Assembly: GCF_051020975.1 (NCBI RefSeq)
Contig: NW_027478162.1
Coordinates: 21,390,001-21,454,000, forward strand
DNA length: 64,000 nucleotides
Reading direction: 5' to 3'
DNA from: Osmia lignaria lignaria
Taxonomy: Eukaryota; Arthropoda; Insecta; Hymenoptera; Megachilidae
A program made the translations under genes and the position numbers. The number at the start of each line of letters is the position of its first letter. The first letter of the stretch is position 1. Shown here one piece after another: positions 13,341 through 23,939 of this stretch. The notes under the pieces were generated by a model. That model saw nothing but the letters and a program-made list of their open reading frames with translations, ran no database searches and was not told where the DNA came from.

Positions 13341-13394
13341 CTGACGGACATATTTCGAGATATTTCTTCTTCTTGTTGTTCTTCTTCTGCACAG
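13341..13394 (+). other. Pyrimidine triplet tract with 3' splice-site-like layout (example)
   Basis: CTGAC (13341-13345) is followed by a TTC/TTG triplet tract (about 13363-13389) and then GCACAG ending at 13394. The order branch-like CTGAC, pyrimidine tract, CAG with about 50 bases from branch A to AG is that of a eukaryotic 3' splice site. It is present in almost every monomer on the + strand. There is no evidence that it is used. The tract is also the site of the only indel and of several substitutions (for example near 13046, 17880 and 30432). Confidence 0.4.
13355..13365. repeat. Inverted 11-mer, left copy (TCGAGATATTT)
   Basis: This 11-mer is the exact reverse complement of AAATATCTCGA at 13503-13513 in the same monomer. 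The two centres are 148 bp apart. The left copy is present in nearly all monomers. The right copy is perfect in type B and has one mismatch in type A (CTTGA). Confidence 0.7.
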
Positions 13395-13421
13395 CTAAGC
13401 TGGAAGTGGCATTTGCGGCTC

Positions 13422-13431
13422 GCACTAGTGC
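13422..13431. repeat. Type B-specific 10-bp palindrome GCACTAGTGC
   Basis: The palindrome GCACTAGTGC is perfect in type B and broken in type A (GCAATAGTGC). It is a convenient marker for the A/B haplotype at +111. A few monomers alter it further, for example the GCACTACTGC unit anchored at 14602, the GCACTATTGC units at 34244 and 41972, and the GCACTTGTGC units at 59038 and 61936. Confidence 0.8.
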
Positions 13432-13504
13432 AGAGTTATCTCAAAGAAAGGGGCCACGGTGTTTCTGTATCTCTATTATGTTGGTGCGGCTTCGGAACTT
13501 TTAA

Positions 13505-13524
13505 ATATCTCGATATATCTCGAA
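13505..13524. repeat. Tandem ATATCTCGAT/ATATCTCGAA pair within the monomer
   Basis: Two adjacent 10-mers, ATATCTCGAT (13505-13514) and ATATCTCGAA (13515-13524), form a small direct repeat inside the monomer. Together with the ATATCTC/GAGATAT copies near the anchor and at 13355, the monomer holds several copies of one heptamer in both orientations, which suggests the unit itself grew partly from short internal duplications. In type A the first copy reads ATATCTTGAT. Confidence 0.7.
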
Positions 13525-13635
13525 AACTACGCTTCTGATCAAAAAATACCATAGAACATAAATTGTAGGAAACATAATTCTCTACAAAAAAGGTCTCTTA
13601 ACATTTTGCCATAGCTCGCTTCCTTTCCGAGATAT

Positions 13636-14279
13636 TTGCAGATATATCTCAAGGGAAGGGGCCTGACGGACATATTTCGAGATATTTCTTCTTCTTGTTG
13701 TTCTTCTTCTGCACAGCTAAGCTGGAAGTGGCATTTGCGGCTCGCACTAGTGCAGAGTTATCTCAAAGAAAGGGGCCACGGTGTTTCTGTATCTCTATTA
13801 TGTTGGTGCGGCTTCGGAACTTTTAAATATTTCGATACATCTCGAAAACTACGCTTCTGATCAAAAAATATCATAGAACCTAAATTGTAGGAAACATAAT
13901 TCTCTACAAAAAAGGTCTCTTAACATTTTGCCATAGCTCGCTTCGTTTCCGAGATATTTGCAGATATATCTCAAGGGAAGGGGCCTGACGGACATATTTC
14001 GAGATATTTCTTCTTCTTGTTATTCTTCTTCTGCACAGCTAAGCTGGAAGTGGCATTTCCAGCTCGCAATAGTGCAGAGTTATCTCAAAGAAAGGGGCCA
14101 CGGTGTTTCTGTATCTCTATTATGTTGGTGCGGCTTCGGAACTTTTAAATATCTTGATATATCTCGAGAACTACGCATCTGATCAAAAAATATCATACAA
14201 GATAAAAAGTAGGAAACTTAATTCTCTACAAAAAAGGTCTCTTAACATTTTGCCATAGCTCGCTTCATTTCCGAGATAT
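13636..14279. repeat. Two-monomer haplotype, copy 5 (second arm of the 5-mer block)
   Basis: Second arm of the duplication starting at 12029. It shares TATTTCGATACATC, GAACCTAAATTG, TGTTATTC, ATACAAGATAAAAAG and GCTTCATTTCC. The second monomer reads CATTTCCAGC, where copy 4 reads CATTTACAGC. Confidence 0.75.
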
Positions 14280-15567
14280 GTGCAGATTTATCTCAAGGGA
14301 AGGGGCCTGACGGACATATTTCGAGATATTTCTTCTTCTTGTTGTTCTTCTTCTGCACAGCTAAGCTGGAAGTGGCATTTGCGGCTCGCACTAGTGCAGA
14401 GTTATCTCAAAGAAAGGGGCCACGGTGTTTCTGTATCTCTATTATGTTGGTGCGGCTTCGGAACTTTTAAATATCTTGATATATCTCAAGAACTACGCAT
14501 CTGATCAAAAAATATCATAGAACATAAAAAGTAGGAAACTTAATTCTCTACAAAAAAGGTCTCTTAACATTTTGCCATAGCTCGCTTCGTTTCCGAGATA
14601 TGTGCAGATTTATCTCAAGGGAAGGGGCCTGACGGACATATTTCGAGATATTTCTTCTTCTTGTTGTTCTTCTTCTGCACAGCTAAGCTGGAAGTGGCAT
14701 TTGCGGCTCGCACTACTGCAGAGTTATCTCAACGAAAGGGGCCACGGTGTTTCTGTATCTCTATTATGTTGGTGCGGCTTCGGAACTTTTAAATATCTCG
14801 ATATATCTCGAAAACTACGCTTCTGATCAAAAAATATCATAGAACATAAATTGTAGGAAACATAATGCTCTACCAAAAAGGTCTCTTAACATTTTGCCAT
14901 AGCTCGCTTCGTTTCCGAGATATTTGCAGATATATCTCAAGGGAAGTAGCCTGACGGACATATTTCGAGATATTTCTTCTTCTTGTTGTTCTTCTTCTGC
15001 ACAGCTAAGCTGGAAGTGGCATTTACAGCTCGCAATAGTGCAGAGTTATCTCAAAGAAAGGGGCCACGGTGTTTCTGTATCTCTATTATGTTGGTGCGGC
15101 TTCGGAACTTTTAAATATCTCGATATATCTCGAAAACTACGCTTCTGATCGAAAAATATCATAGAACATAAATTGTAGGAAACATAATTCTCTACAAAAA
15201 AGGTCTCTTAACATTTTGCCATAGCTCGCTTCGTTTCCGAGATATTTGCAGATATATCTCAAGGGTAGGGGCCTGACGGACATATTTCGAGATATTTCTT
15301 CTTCTTGTTGTTCTTCTTCTGCACAGCTAAGCTGGAAGTGGCATTTGCGGCTCGCACTAGTGCAGAGTTATCTCAAAGAAAGGGGCCACGGTGTTTCTGT
15401 ATCTCTATTATGTTGGTGCGGCTTCGGAACTTTTAAATATCTTGATATATCTCGAGAACTACGCTTCTGATCAAAAAATATCATAGAACATAAATTGTAG
15501 GAAACATAATTCTCTACAAAAAACGTCTCTTAACATTTTGCCATAGCTCGCTTCGTTTCCGAGATAT

Positions 15568-15889
15568 TTGCAGATTCAGCTCAAAGGAACTGGCCTGACG
15601 GACATATTTCGAGATATTTCTTCTTCTTGTTGTTCTTCCTCTGCACAGCTAAGCTGGAAGTGGCATTTGCAGCTCGCAATAGTGCAGAGTTATCTCAAAG
15701 AAAGGGGCCACGGTGTTTCTGTATCTCTATTATGTTGGTGCGGCTTCGGAACTTTTAAATATCTTGATATATCTCGAGAACTACGCATCTGATCAAAAAA
15801 TATCATAGAACATAAAAAGTAGGAAACTTAATTCTCTACAAAAAAGGTCTCTTAACATTTTGCCATAGCTCGCTTCGTTTCCGAGATAT
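15568..15889. repeat. Reference monomer with the alternative 5' segment (CAGATTCAGCTC form)
   Basis: In this form the anchor is followed by CAGATTCAGCTCAAAGGAAC instead of the usual CAGATATATCTC or CAGATTTATCTC. It occurs with either A or B tails. In the first 16 kb it is anchored at 115, 2047, 3979, 6233, 7199, 9453, 9775, 10419, 11385 and 15568. It abolishes the ATATCTC arm of the dyad found in other monomers. Its combination with both tails shows that recombination or conversion occurs within monomers. Confidence 0.9.
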
Positions 15890-16211
15890 TTGCAGATATA
15901 TCTCAAGGGAAGGGGCCTGACGGACATATTTCGAGATATTTCTTCTTCTTGTTGTTCTTCTTCTGCACAGCTAAGCTAGAAGTGGCATTTACAGCTCGCA
16001 ATAGTGCAGAGTTATCTCAAAGAAAGGGGCCACGGTGTTTCTGTATCTCTATTATGTTGGTGCGGCTTCGGAACTTTTAAATATCTTGATATATCTCGAG
16101 AACTACGCATCTGATCCAAAAATATCATAGAACATAAAAAGTAGGAAACTTAATTCTCTACAAAAAAGGTCTCTTAACATTTTGCCATAGCTCGCTTCGT
16201 TTCCGAGATAT
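15890..16211. repeat. Monomer with nonsense change at 15977
   Basis: AGCTAGAAG replaces AGCTGGAAG, putting TAG at 15977-15979 in the otherwise conserved + strand frame. Otherwise this is an ordinary A monomer with CATTTACAGC, ending with CTGATCCAAAA. It shows that the frame is not protected. Confidence 0.85.
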
Positions 16212-16533
16212 TTGCAGATTTATCTCAAGGGAAGGGGCCTGACGGACATATTTCGAGATATTTCTTCTTCTTGTTGTTCTTCTTCTGCACAGCTAAGCTG
16301 GAAGTGGCATTTGCGGCTCGCACTAGTGCAGAGTTATCTCAACGAAAGGGGCCACGGTGTTTCTGTATCTCTATTATGTTGGTGCGGCTTCGGAACTTTT
16401 AAATATCTCGATATATCTCGAAAACTACGCTTCTGATCAAAAAATATCATAGAACATAAATCGTAGGAAACATAATTCTCTACAAAAAAGGTCTCTTAAC
16501 ATTTTGCCATAGCTCGCTTCGTTTCCGAGATAT

Positions 16534-17821
16534 TTGCAGATATATCTCAAGGGAAGGGGCCTGACGGACATATTTCGAGATATTTCTTCTTCTTGTTGTT
16601 CTTCTTCTGCACAGCTAAGCTGGAAGTGGCATTTGCGGCTCGCACTAGTGCAGAGTTATCTCAAAGAAAGGGGCCACGGTGTTTCTGTATCTCTATTATG
16701 TTGGTGCGGCTTCGGAACTTTTAAATATCTCGATATATCTCGAGAACTACGCTTCTCATCAAAAAATATCATAGAACATAAATTGTAGGAAACATAATTC
16801 TCTACAAAAAAGGTCTCTTAGCATTTTGCCATAGCTCGCTTCGTTTCCGAGATATTTGCAGATATATCTCAAGGGAACTGGCCTGACGGACATATTTCGA
16901 GATATTTCTTCTTCTTGTTGTTCTTCCTCTGCACAGCTAAGCTGGAAGTGGCATTTGCAGCTCGCAATAGTGCAGAGTTATCTCAAAGAAAGGGGCCACG
17001 GTGTTTCTGTATCTCTATTATGTTGGTGCGGCTTCGGAACTTTTAAATATCTTGATATATCTCGAGAACTACGCATCTGATCAAAAAATATCATAGAACA
17101 TAAAAAGTAGGAAACTTAATTCTCTACAAAAAAGGTCTCTCAACATTTTGCCATAGCTCGCTTCGTTTCCGAGATATTTGCAGATATATCTCAAGGGAAG
17201 GGGCCTGACGGACATATTTCGAGATATTTCTTCTTCTTGTTGTTCTTCTTCTGCACAGCTAAGCTGGAAGTGGCATTTGCGGCTCGCACTAGTGCAGAGT
17301 TATCTCAAAGAAAGGGGCCACGGTGTTTCTGTATCTCTATTATGTTGGTGCGGCTTCGGAACTTTTAAATATCTCGATATATCTCGAGAACTACGCTTCT
17401 CATCAAAAAATATCATAGAACATAAATTGTAGGAAACATAATTCTCTACAAAAAAGGTCTCTTAGCATTTTGCCATAGCTCGCTTCGTTTCCGAGATATT
17501 TGCAGATATATCTCAAGGGAACTGGCCTGACGGACATATTTCGAGATATTTCTTCTTCTTGTTGTTCTTCCTCTGCACAGCTAAGCTGGAAGTGGCATTT
17601 GCAGCTCGCAATAGTGCAGAGTTATCTCAAAGAAAGGGGCCACGGTGTTTCTGTATCTCTATTATGTTGGTGCGGCTTCGGAACTTTTAAATATCTTGAT
17701 ATATCTCGAGAACTACGCATCTGATCAAAAAATATCATAGAACATAAAAAGTAGGAAACTTAATTCTCTACAAAAAAGGTCTCTTAACATTTTGCCATAG
17801 CTCGCTTCGTTTCCGAGATAT
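16534..17821. repeat. 644-bp dimer higher-order repeat, two units
   Basis: Two units of a B-A dimer (16534 and 17178). The B member has the CGCTTCTCATC change. The A member has TTAGCATTTTGCC upstream and CAAGGGAACTGGCC. Both rare states recur every 644 bp. The same dimer is expanded again at 23940-25871. Confidence 0.85.
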
Positions 17822-20800
17822 TTGCAGATTTATCTCAAGGGAAGGGGCCTGACGGACATATTTCGAGATATTTCTTCTTCTTCTTGTTCTTCTTCTGCAC
17901 AGCTAAGGTGGAAGTGGCATTTGCGGCTCGCACTAGTGCAGAGTTATCTCAACGAAACGGGCCACGGTGTTTCTGTATCTCTATTATGTTGGTGCGGCTT
18001 CGGAACTTTTAAATATCTCGATATATCTTGAAAACTACGCTTCTGATCAAAAAATATCATAGAACATAAATTGTAGGAAACATAATTCTCTACAAAAAAG
18101 GTCTCTCAACATTTTGCCATAACTCGCTTCGTTTCCGAGATATTTGCAGATATATCTCAAGGGAAGGGGCCTGACGGACATATTTCCAGATATTTCTTCT
18201 TCTTGTTGTTCTTCTTCTGCACAGCTAAGCTGGAAGTGGCATTTACAGCTCGCAATAGTGCAGAGTTATCTCAAAGAAAGGGGCCACGGTGTTTCTGTAT
18301 CTCTATTATGTTGGTGCGGCTTCGGAACTTTTAAATATCTTGATATATCTCGAGAACTACGCATCAGATCAAAAAATATCATAGAACATAAAAAGTAGGA
18401 AACTTAATTCTCTACAAAAAAGGTCTCTTAACATTTTGCCATAGCTCTCTTCGTTTCCGAGATATTTGCAGATTTATCTCAAGGGAAGGGGCCTGACGGA
18501 CATATTTCGAGATATTTCTTCTTCTTGTTGTTCTTCTTCTGCACAGCTAAGCTGGAAGTGGCATTTGCAGCTCGCAATAGTGCAGAGTTATCTCAAAGAA
18601 AGGGGCCACGGTGTTTCTGTATCTCTATTATGTTGGTGCGGCTTCGGAACTTTTAAATATCTTGATATATCTCGAGAACTACGCATCTGATCAAAAAATA
18701 TCATAGAACATAAAAAGTAGGAAACTTAATTCTCTACAAAAAAGGTCTCTCAACATTTTGCCATAGCTCGCTTCGTTTCCGAGATATTTGCAGATATATC
18801 TCAAGGGAAGGGGCCTGACGGACATATTTCGAGATATTTCTTCTTCTTGTTGTTCTTCTTCTGCACAGCTAAGCTGGAAGTGGCATTTGCGGCTCGCACT
18901 AGTGCAGAGTTATCTCAAAGAAAGGGGCCACGGTGTTTCTGTATCTCTATTATGTTGGTGCGGCTTCGGAACTTTTAAATATCTTGATATATCTCAAGAA
19001 CTACGCATCTGATCAAAAAATATCATAGAACATAAAAAGTAGGAAACTTAATTCTCTACAAAAAAGGTCTCTTAACATTTTGCCATAGCTCGCTTCGTTT
19101 CCGAGATATTTGCAGATATATCTCAAGGGAAGGGGCCTGACGGACATATTTCGAGATATTTCTTCTTCTTGTTGTTCTTCTTCTGCACAGCTAAGCTGGA
19201 AGTGGCATTTACAGCTCGCAATAGTGCAGAGTTATCTCAAAGAAAGGGGCCACGGTGTTTCTGTATCTCTATTATGTTGGTGCGGCTTCGGAACTTTTAA
19301 ATATCTCGATATATCTCGAAAACTACGCTTCTGATCAAAAAATATCATAGAACATAAATCGTAGGAAACATAATTCTCTACAAAAAAGGTCTCTTAACAT
19401 TTTGCCATAGCTCGCTTCGTTTCCGAGATATTTGCAGATATATCTCAAGAGAAGGGGCCTGACGGACATATTTCGAGATATTTCTTCTTCTTGTTGTTCT
19501 TCTTCTGCACAGCTAAGCTGGAAGTGGCATTTGCGGCTCGCACTAGTGCAGAGTTATCTCAAAGAAAGGGGCCACGGTGTTTCTGTATCTCTATTATGTT
19601 GGTGCGGCTTCGGAACTTTTAAATATCTCGATATATCTCGAAAACTACGCTTCTGATCAAAAAATATCATAGAACATAAATCGTAGGAAACATAATTCTC
19701 TACAAAAAAGGTCTCTTAACATTTTGCCATAGCTCGCTTCGTTTCCGAGATATTTGCAGATATATCTCAAGAGAAGGGGCCTGACGGACATATTTCGAGA
19801 TATTTCTTCTTCTTGTTGTTCTTCTTCTGCACAGCTAAGCTGGAAGTGGCATTTGCGGCTCGCACTAGTGCAGAGTTATCTCAAAGAAAGGGGCCACGGT
19901 GTTTCTGTATCTCTATTATGTTGGTGCGGCTTCGGAACTTTTAAATATCTCGATATATCTCGAAAACTACGCTTCTGATCAAAAAATATCATAGAACATA
20001 AATTGTAGGAAACATAATTCTCTACAAAAAACGTCTCTTAACATTTTGCTATAGCTCGCTTCATTTCCGAGATATTTGCAGATTTATCTCAAGGGAAGGG
20101 GCCTGACGGACATATTTCGAGATATTTCTTCTTCTTGTTGTTCTTCTTCTGCACAGCTAAGCTGGAAGTGGCATTTGCGGCTCGCACTAGTGCAGAGTTA
20201 TCTCAAAGAAAGGGGCCACGGAGTTTCTGTATCTCTATTATGTTGGTGCGGTTTCGGAACTTTTAAATATCTCGATATATCTCGAAAACCACGCTTCTGA
20301 TCAAAAAATATCATAGAACATAAATTGTAGGAAACATAATTCTCTACAAAAAAGATCTCTTAACATTTTGCCATAGCTCGCTTCGTTTCCGAGATATTTG
20401 CAGATATATCTCAAGGGAAGGGGCCTGACGGACATATTTCGAGATATTTCTTCTTCTTGTTGTTCTTCTTCTGCACAGCTAAGCTGGAAGTGGCATTTGC
20501 GGGTCGCACTAGTGCAGAGTTATCTCAAAGAAAGGGGCCACGGTGTTTCTGTATCTCTATTATGTTGGCGCGGCTTCGGAACTTTTAAATATCTCGATAT
20601 ATCTCGAAAACTACGCTTCTGATCAAAAAATATCGCAGAACATAAATTGTAGGAAACATAATTCTCTACAAAAAATGTCTCTTAACATTTTGATATAGCT
20701 CGCTTCGTTTCCGAGATATTTGCAGATTTATCTCAAGGGAAGGGGCCTGACGGACATATTTCGAGATATTTCTTCTTCTTGTTGTTCTTCTTCTGCACAG

Positions 20801-21500
20801 CTAAGCTGGAAGTGGCATTTGCAGCTCGCAATCGTGCAGAGTTATCTCAAAGAAAGGGGCCACGGTGTTTCTGTATCTCTATTATGTTGGTGCGGCTTCG
20901 GAACTTTTAAATATCTCGATATATCTCGAAAACTACGCTTCTGATCAAAAAATATCGTAGAACATAAAAAGTAGGAAACTTAATTCTCTACAAATAAAGT
21001 CTCTTAACATTTTGCCATAGCTCGCTTCGTTTCCGAGATATTTGCAGATTCAGCTCAAAGTAACGGGCCTGACGGACATATTTCGAGATATTTCTTCTTC
21101 TTGTTGTTCTTCTTCTGCACAGCTAAGCTGGAAGTGGCATTTGCGGCTCGCACTAGTGCAGAGTTATCTCAAAGAAAGGGGCCACGGTGTTTCTGTATCT
21201 CTATTATGTTGGTGCGGTTTCGGAACTTTTAAATATCTCGATATATCTCGAAAACTACGCTTCTGATCAAAAAATATCATAGAACATAAATTGTAGGAAA
21301 CATAATTCTCTACAAAAAAGATCTCTTAACATTTTGCCATAGCTCGCTTCGTTTCCGAGATATTTGCAGATATATCTCAAGGGAAGGGGCCTGACGGACA
21401 TATTTCGAGATATTTCTTCTTCTTGTTGTTCTTCTTCTGCACAGCTAAGCTGGAAGTGGCATTTGCGGCTCGCACTAGTGCAGAGTTATCTCAAAGAAAG
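17822..21500. repeat. Segmental duplication, copy 1 (about 11 monomers)
   Basis: This series of marked monomers recurs in the same order at 26516-29870. Markers in order: GCTAAGGTGG with CAACGAAACGG (17822); CCATAACTCG, TTTCCAGATATTTC and CATCAGATC (18144); GCTCTCTTCG (before 18466); ATCTCAAGAAC (18788); AAATCGTAGG; CAAGAGAAGG (19432); CGGAGTTTCTG with AAAACCACG (20076); GCGGGTCGC with TTGGCGCGG (20398); TTGATATAGC with CAATCGTGC (20720); CAAAGTAACGGG (21042). The offset is 8694 bp up to 19432 and 8372 bp after it, because the CAAGAGAAGG monomer is present twice here (19432 and 19754). Confidence 0.9.
18466..18787. repeat. Reference monomer, type A haplotype
   Basis: This is a representative type A unit: A at +103, A at +111 (CAGCTCGCAATAG), T at +197 (ATCTTGAT), G at +210 (CTCGAGAAC), A at +219 (CGCATCTG), AA at +249/+250 (ATAAAAAGTAGG) and T at +260 (AAACTTAATTC). 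It has the AGATTTATCTC form of the 5' segment. Types A and B are interspersed throughout the window, and chimeras between them are common. Confidence 0.9.
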
Positions 21501-22329
21501 GGGCCACGGTGTTTCTGTATCTCTATTATGTTGGTGCGGCTTCGGAACTTTTAAATATCTTGATATATCTCGAGAACTACGCATCTGATCAAAAAATATC
21601 ATAGAACATAAAAAGTAGGAAACTTAATTCTCTACAAAAAAGGTCTCTTAACATTTTGCCATAGCTCGCTTCGTTTCCGAGATATTTGCAGATTTATCTC
21701 AAGGGAAGGCGCCTGACGGACATATTTCGAGATATTTCTTCTTCTTGTTGTTCTTCTTCTGCACAGCTAAGCTGGAAGTGGCATTTGCGGCTCGCACTAG
21801 TGCAGAGTTATCTCAAAGAAAGGGGCCACGGTGTTTCTGTATCTCTATTATGTTGGTGCGGTTTCGGAACTTTTAAATATCTCGATATATCTCGAAAACT
21901 ACGCTTCTGATCAAAAAATATCATAGAACATAAATTGTAGGAAACATAATTCTCTACAAAAAAGGTCTCTTAACATTTTGCCATAGCTCGCTTCGTTTCC
22001 GAGATATTTGCAGATATATCTCAAGGGAAGGGGCCTGACGGACATATTTCGTGATATTTCTTCTTCTTGTTGTTCTTCTTCTGCACAGCTAAGCTGGAAG
22101 TGGCATTTGCGGCTCGCACTAGTGCAGAGTTATCTCAAAGAAAGGGGCCACGGTGTTTCTGTATCTCTATTATGTTGGTGCGGCTTCGGAACTTTTAAAT
22201 ATCTCGATATATCTCGAAAACTACGCGTCTGATCAAAAAATATCATAGAACATAAAAAGTAGGAAACTTAATTCTCTACAAAAACGGTCTCTTAACATTT
22301 TGCCATAGCTCGCTTCGTTTCCGAGATAT

Positions 22330-23939
22330 TTGCAGATATATCTCAAGGGAAGGGGCCTGACGGACATATTTCGAGATATTTCTTCTTCTTGTTGTCCTTC
22401 TTCTGCACAGATAAGCTGGAAGTGGCATTTGCGGCTCGCACTAGTGCACAGTTATCTCAAAGAAAGGGGCCACGGTGTTTCTGTATCTCTATTATGTTGG
22501 TGCGTCTTCGGAACTTTTAAATATCTCGATATATCTCGAAAACTACGCTTCTGATCAAAAAATATCATAGAACATAAATTGTAGGAAACATAATTCTCTA
22601 CAAAAAACGTCTCTTAACATTTTGCCATAGCTCGCTTCGTTTCCGAGATATTTGCAGATTCAGCTCAAAGGAACGGGCCTGACGGACATATTTCGAGATA
22701 TTTCTTCTTCTTGTTGTTCTTCTTCTGCACAGCTAAGCTGGAAGTGGCATTTACAGCTCGCAATAGTGCAGAGTTATCTCAAAGAAAGGGGCCACGGTGT
22801 TTCTGTATCTCTATTATGTTGGTGCGGCTTCGGAACTTTTAAATATCTTGATATATCTCGAGAACTACGCATCTGATCAAAAAATATCATAGAACATAAA
22901 AAGTAGGAAACTTAATTCTCTACAAAAAAGGTCTCTCAACATTTTGCCATAGGTCGCTTCGTTTCCGAGATATTTGCAGATTTATCTCAAGGGAAGGAGC
23001 CTAACGGAAATATTTCGAGATATTTCTTCTTCTTGTTGTTCTTCTTCTGCACAGCTAAGCTGGAAGTGGCATTTGCGGCTCGCACTAGTGCAGAGTTATC
23101 TCAAAGAAAGGGGCCACGGTGTTTCTGTATCCCTATTATGTTGGTGCGGCTTCGGAACTTTTAAATATCTCGATATATCTCGAAAACTACGCATCTGATC
23201 AAAAAATATCATAGAACATAAAAAGTAGGAAACTTAATTCTCTACAAAAAAGGTCTCTTAACATTTTGCCATAGCTCGCTTCGTTTCCGAGATATTTGCA
23301 GATTTATCTCAAGGGAAGGGGCCTGACGGACATATTTCGAGATATTTCTTCTTCTTGTTGTTCTTCTTCTGCACAGCTAAGCTGGAAGTGGCATTTGCGG
23401 CTCGCACTAGTGCAGAGTTATCTCAAAGAAAGGGGCCACGGTGTTTCTGTATCTCTATTATGTTGGTGCGGCTTCGGAACTTTTAAATATCTCGATATAT
23501 CTCGAAAACTACGCTTCTGATCAAAAAATATCATAGAACATAAATTGTAGGAAAGATAATTCTCTACAAAAAACGTCTCTTAACATTTTGCCATAGCTCG
23601 CTTCGTTTCCGAGATATTTGCAGATTCAGCTCAAAGGAACGGGCCTGACGGACATATTTCGAGATACTTCTTCTTCTTGTTGTTCTTCTTCTGCACAGCT
23701 AAGCTGGAAGTGGCATTTGCGGCTCGCACTAGTGCAGAGTTATCTCAAAGAAAGGGGCCACGGTGTTTCTGTATCCCTATTATGTTGGTGCGGCTTCGGA
23801 ACTTTTAAATATCTTGATATATCTCGAGAACTACGCATCTGATCAAAAAATATCATAGAACATAAAAAGTAGGAAACTTAATTCTCTACAAAAAAGGTCT
23901 CTTAACATTTTGCCATAGCTCGCTTCGTTTCCGAGATAT
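22330..23939. repeat. Five-monomer block shared with 42938-44547
   Basis: Marker series: CAAAAACGGTC upstream, CAGATAAGCTGG with GTGCACAGTT and GTGCGTCTTCGG (22330); CAGATTCAGCTC form with GGAACGGGCC (22652); CCATAGGTCGC with GGAAGGAGCCTAACGGAAAT (22974); a plain B monomer (23296); GGAAAGATAATTC and GAGATACTTC (23618). The same five in the same order occur 20608 bp (64 monomers) to the right. Confidence 0.9.

Larger units (their letters stand above)
13314..13635. repeat. Reference monomer, type B haplotype
   Basis: This is a representative type B unit. Relative to the anchor T (offset 0), type B has G at +103 and C at +111 (CGGCTCGCACTAG), C at +197 (ATCTCGAT), A at +210 (CTCGAAAAC), T at +219 (CGCTTCTG), TT at +249/+250 (ATAAATTGTAGG) and A at +260 (AAACATAATTC). 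These states travel together in many monomers. This unit has the AGATATATCTC form of the 5' segment. One private change, AATACC for AATATC, lies near 13548. Confidence 0.9.

Noticed and set aside
20985..21000. AATAAA as a polyadenylation signal (also near 29365, 30330 and 32262)
   Set aside because: It is present only in a few duplicated monomers (CAAATAAAGTC variant). There is no transcript unit to terminate.
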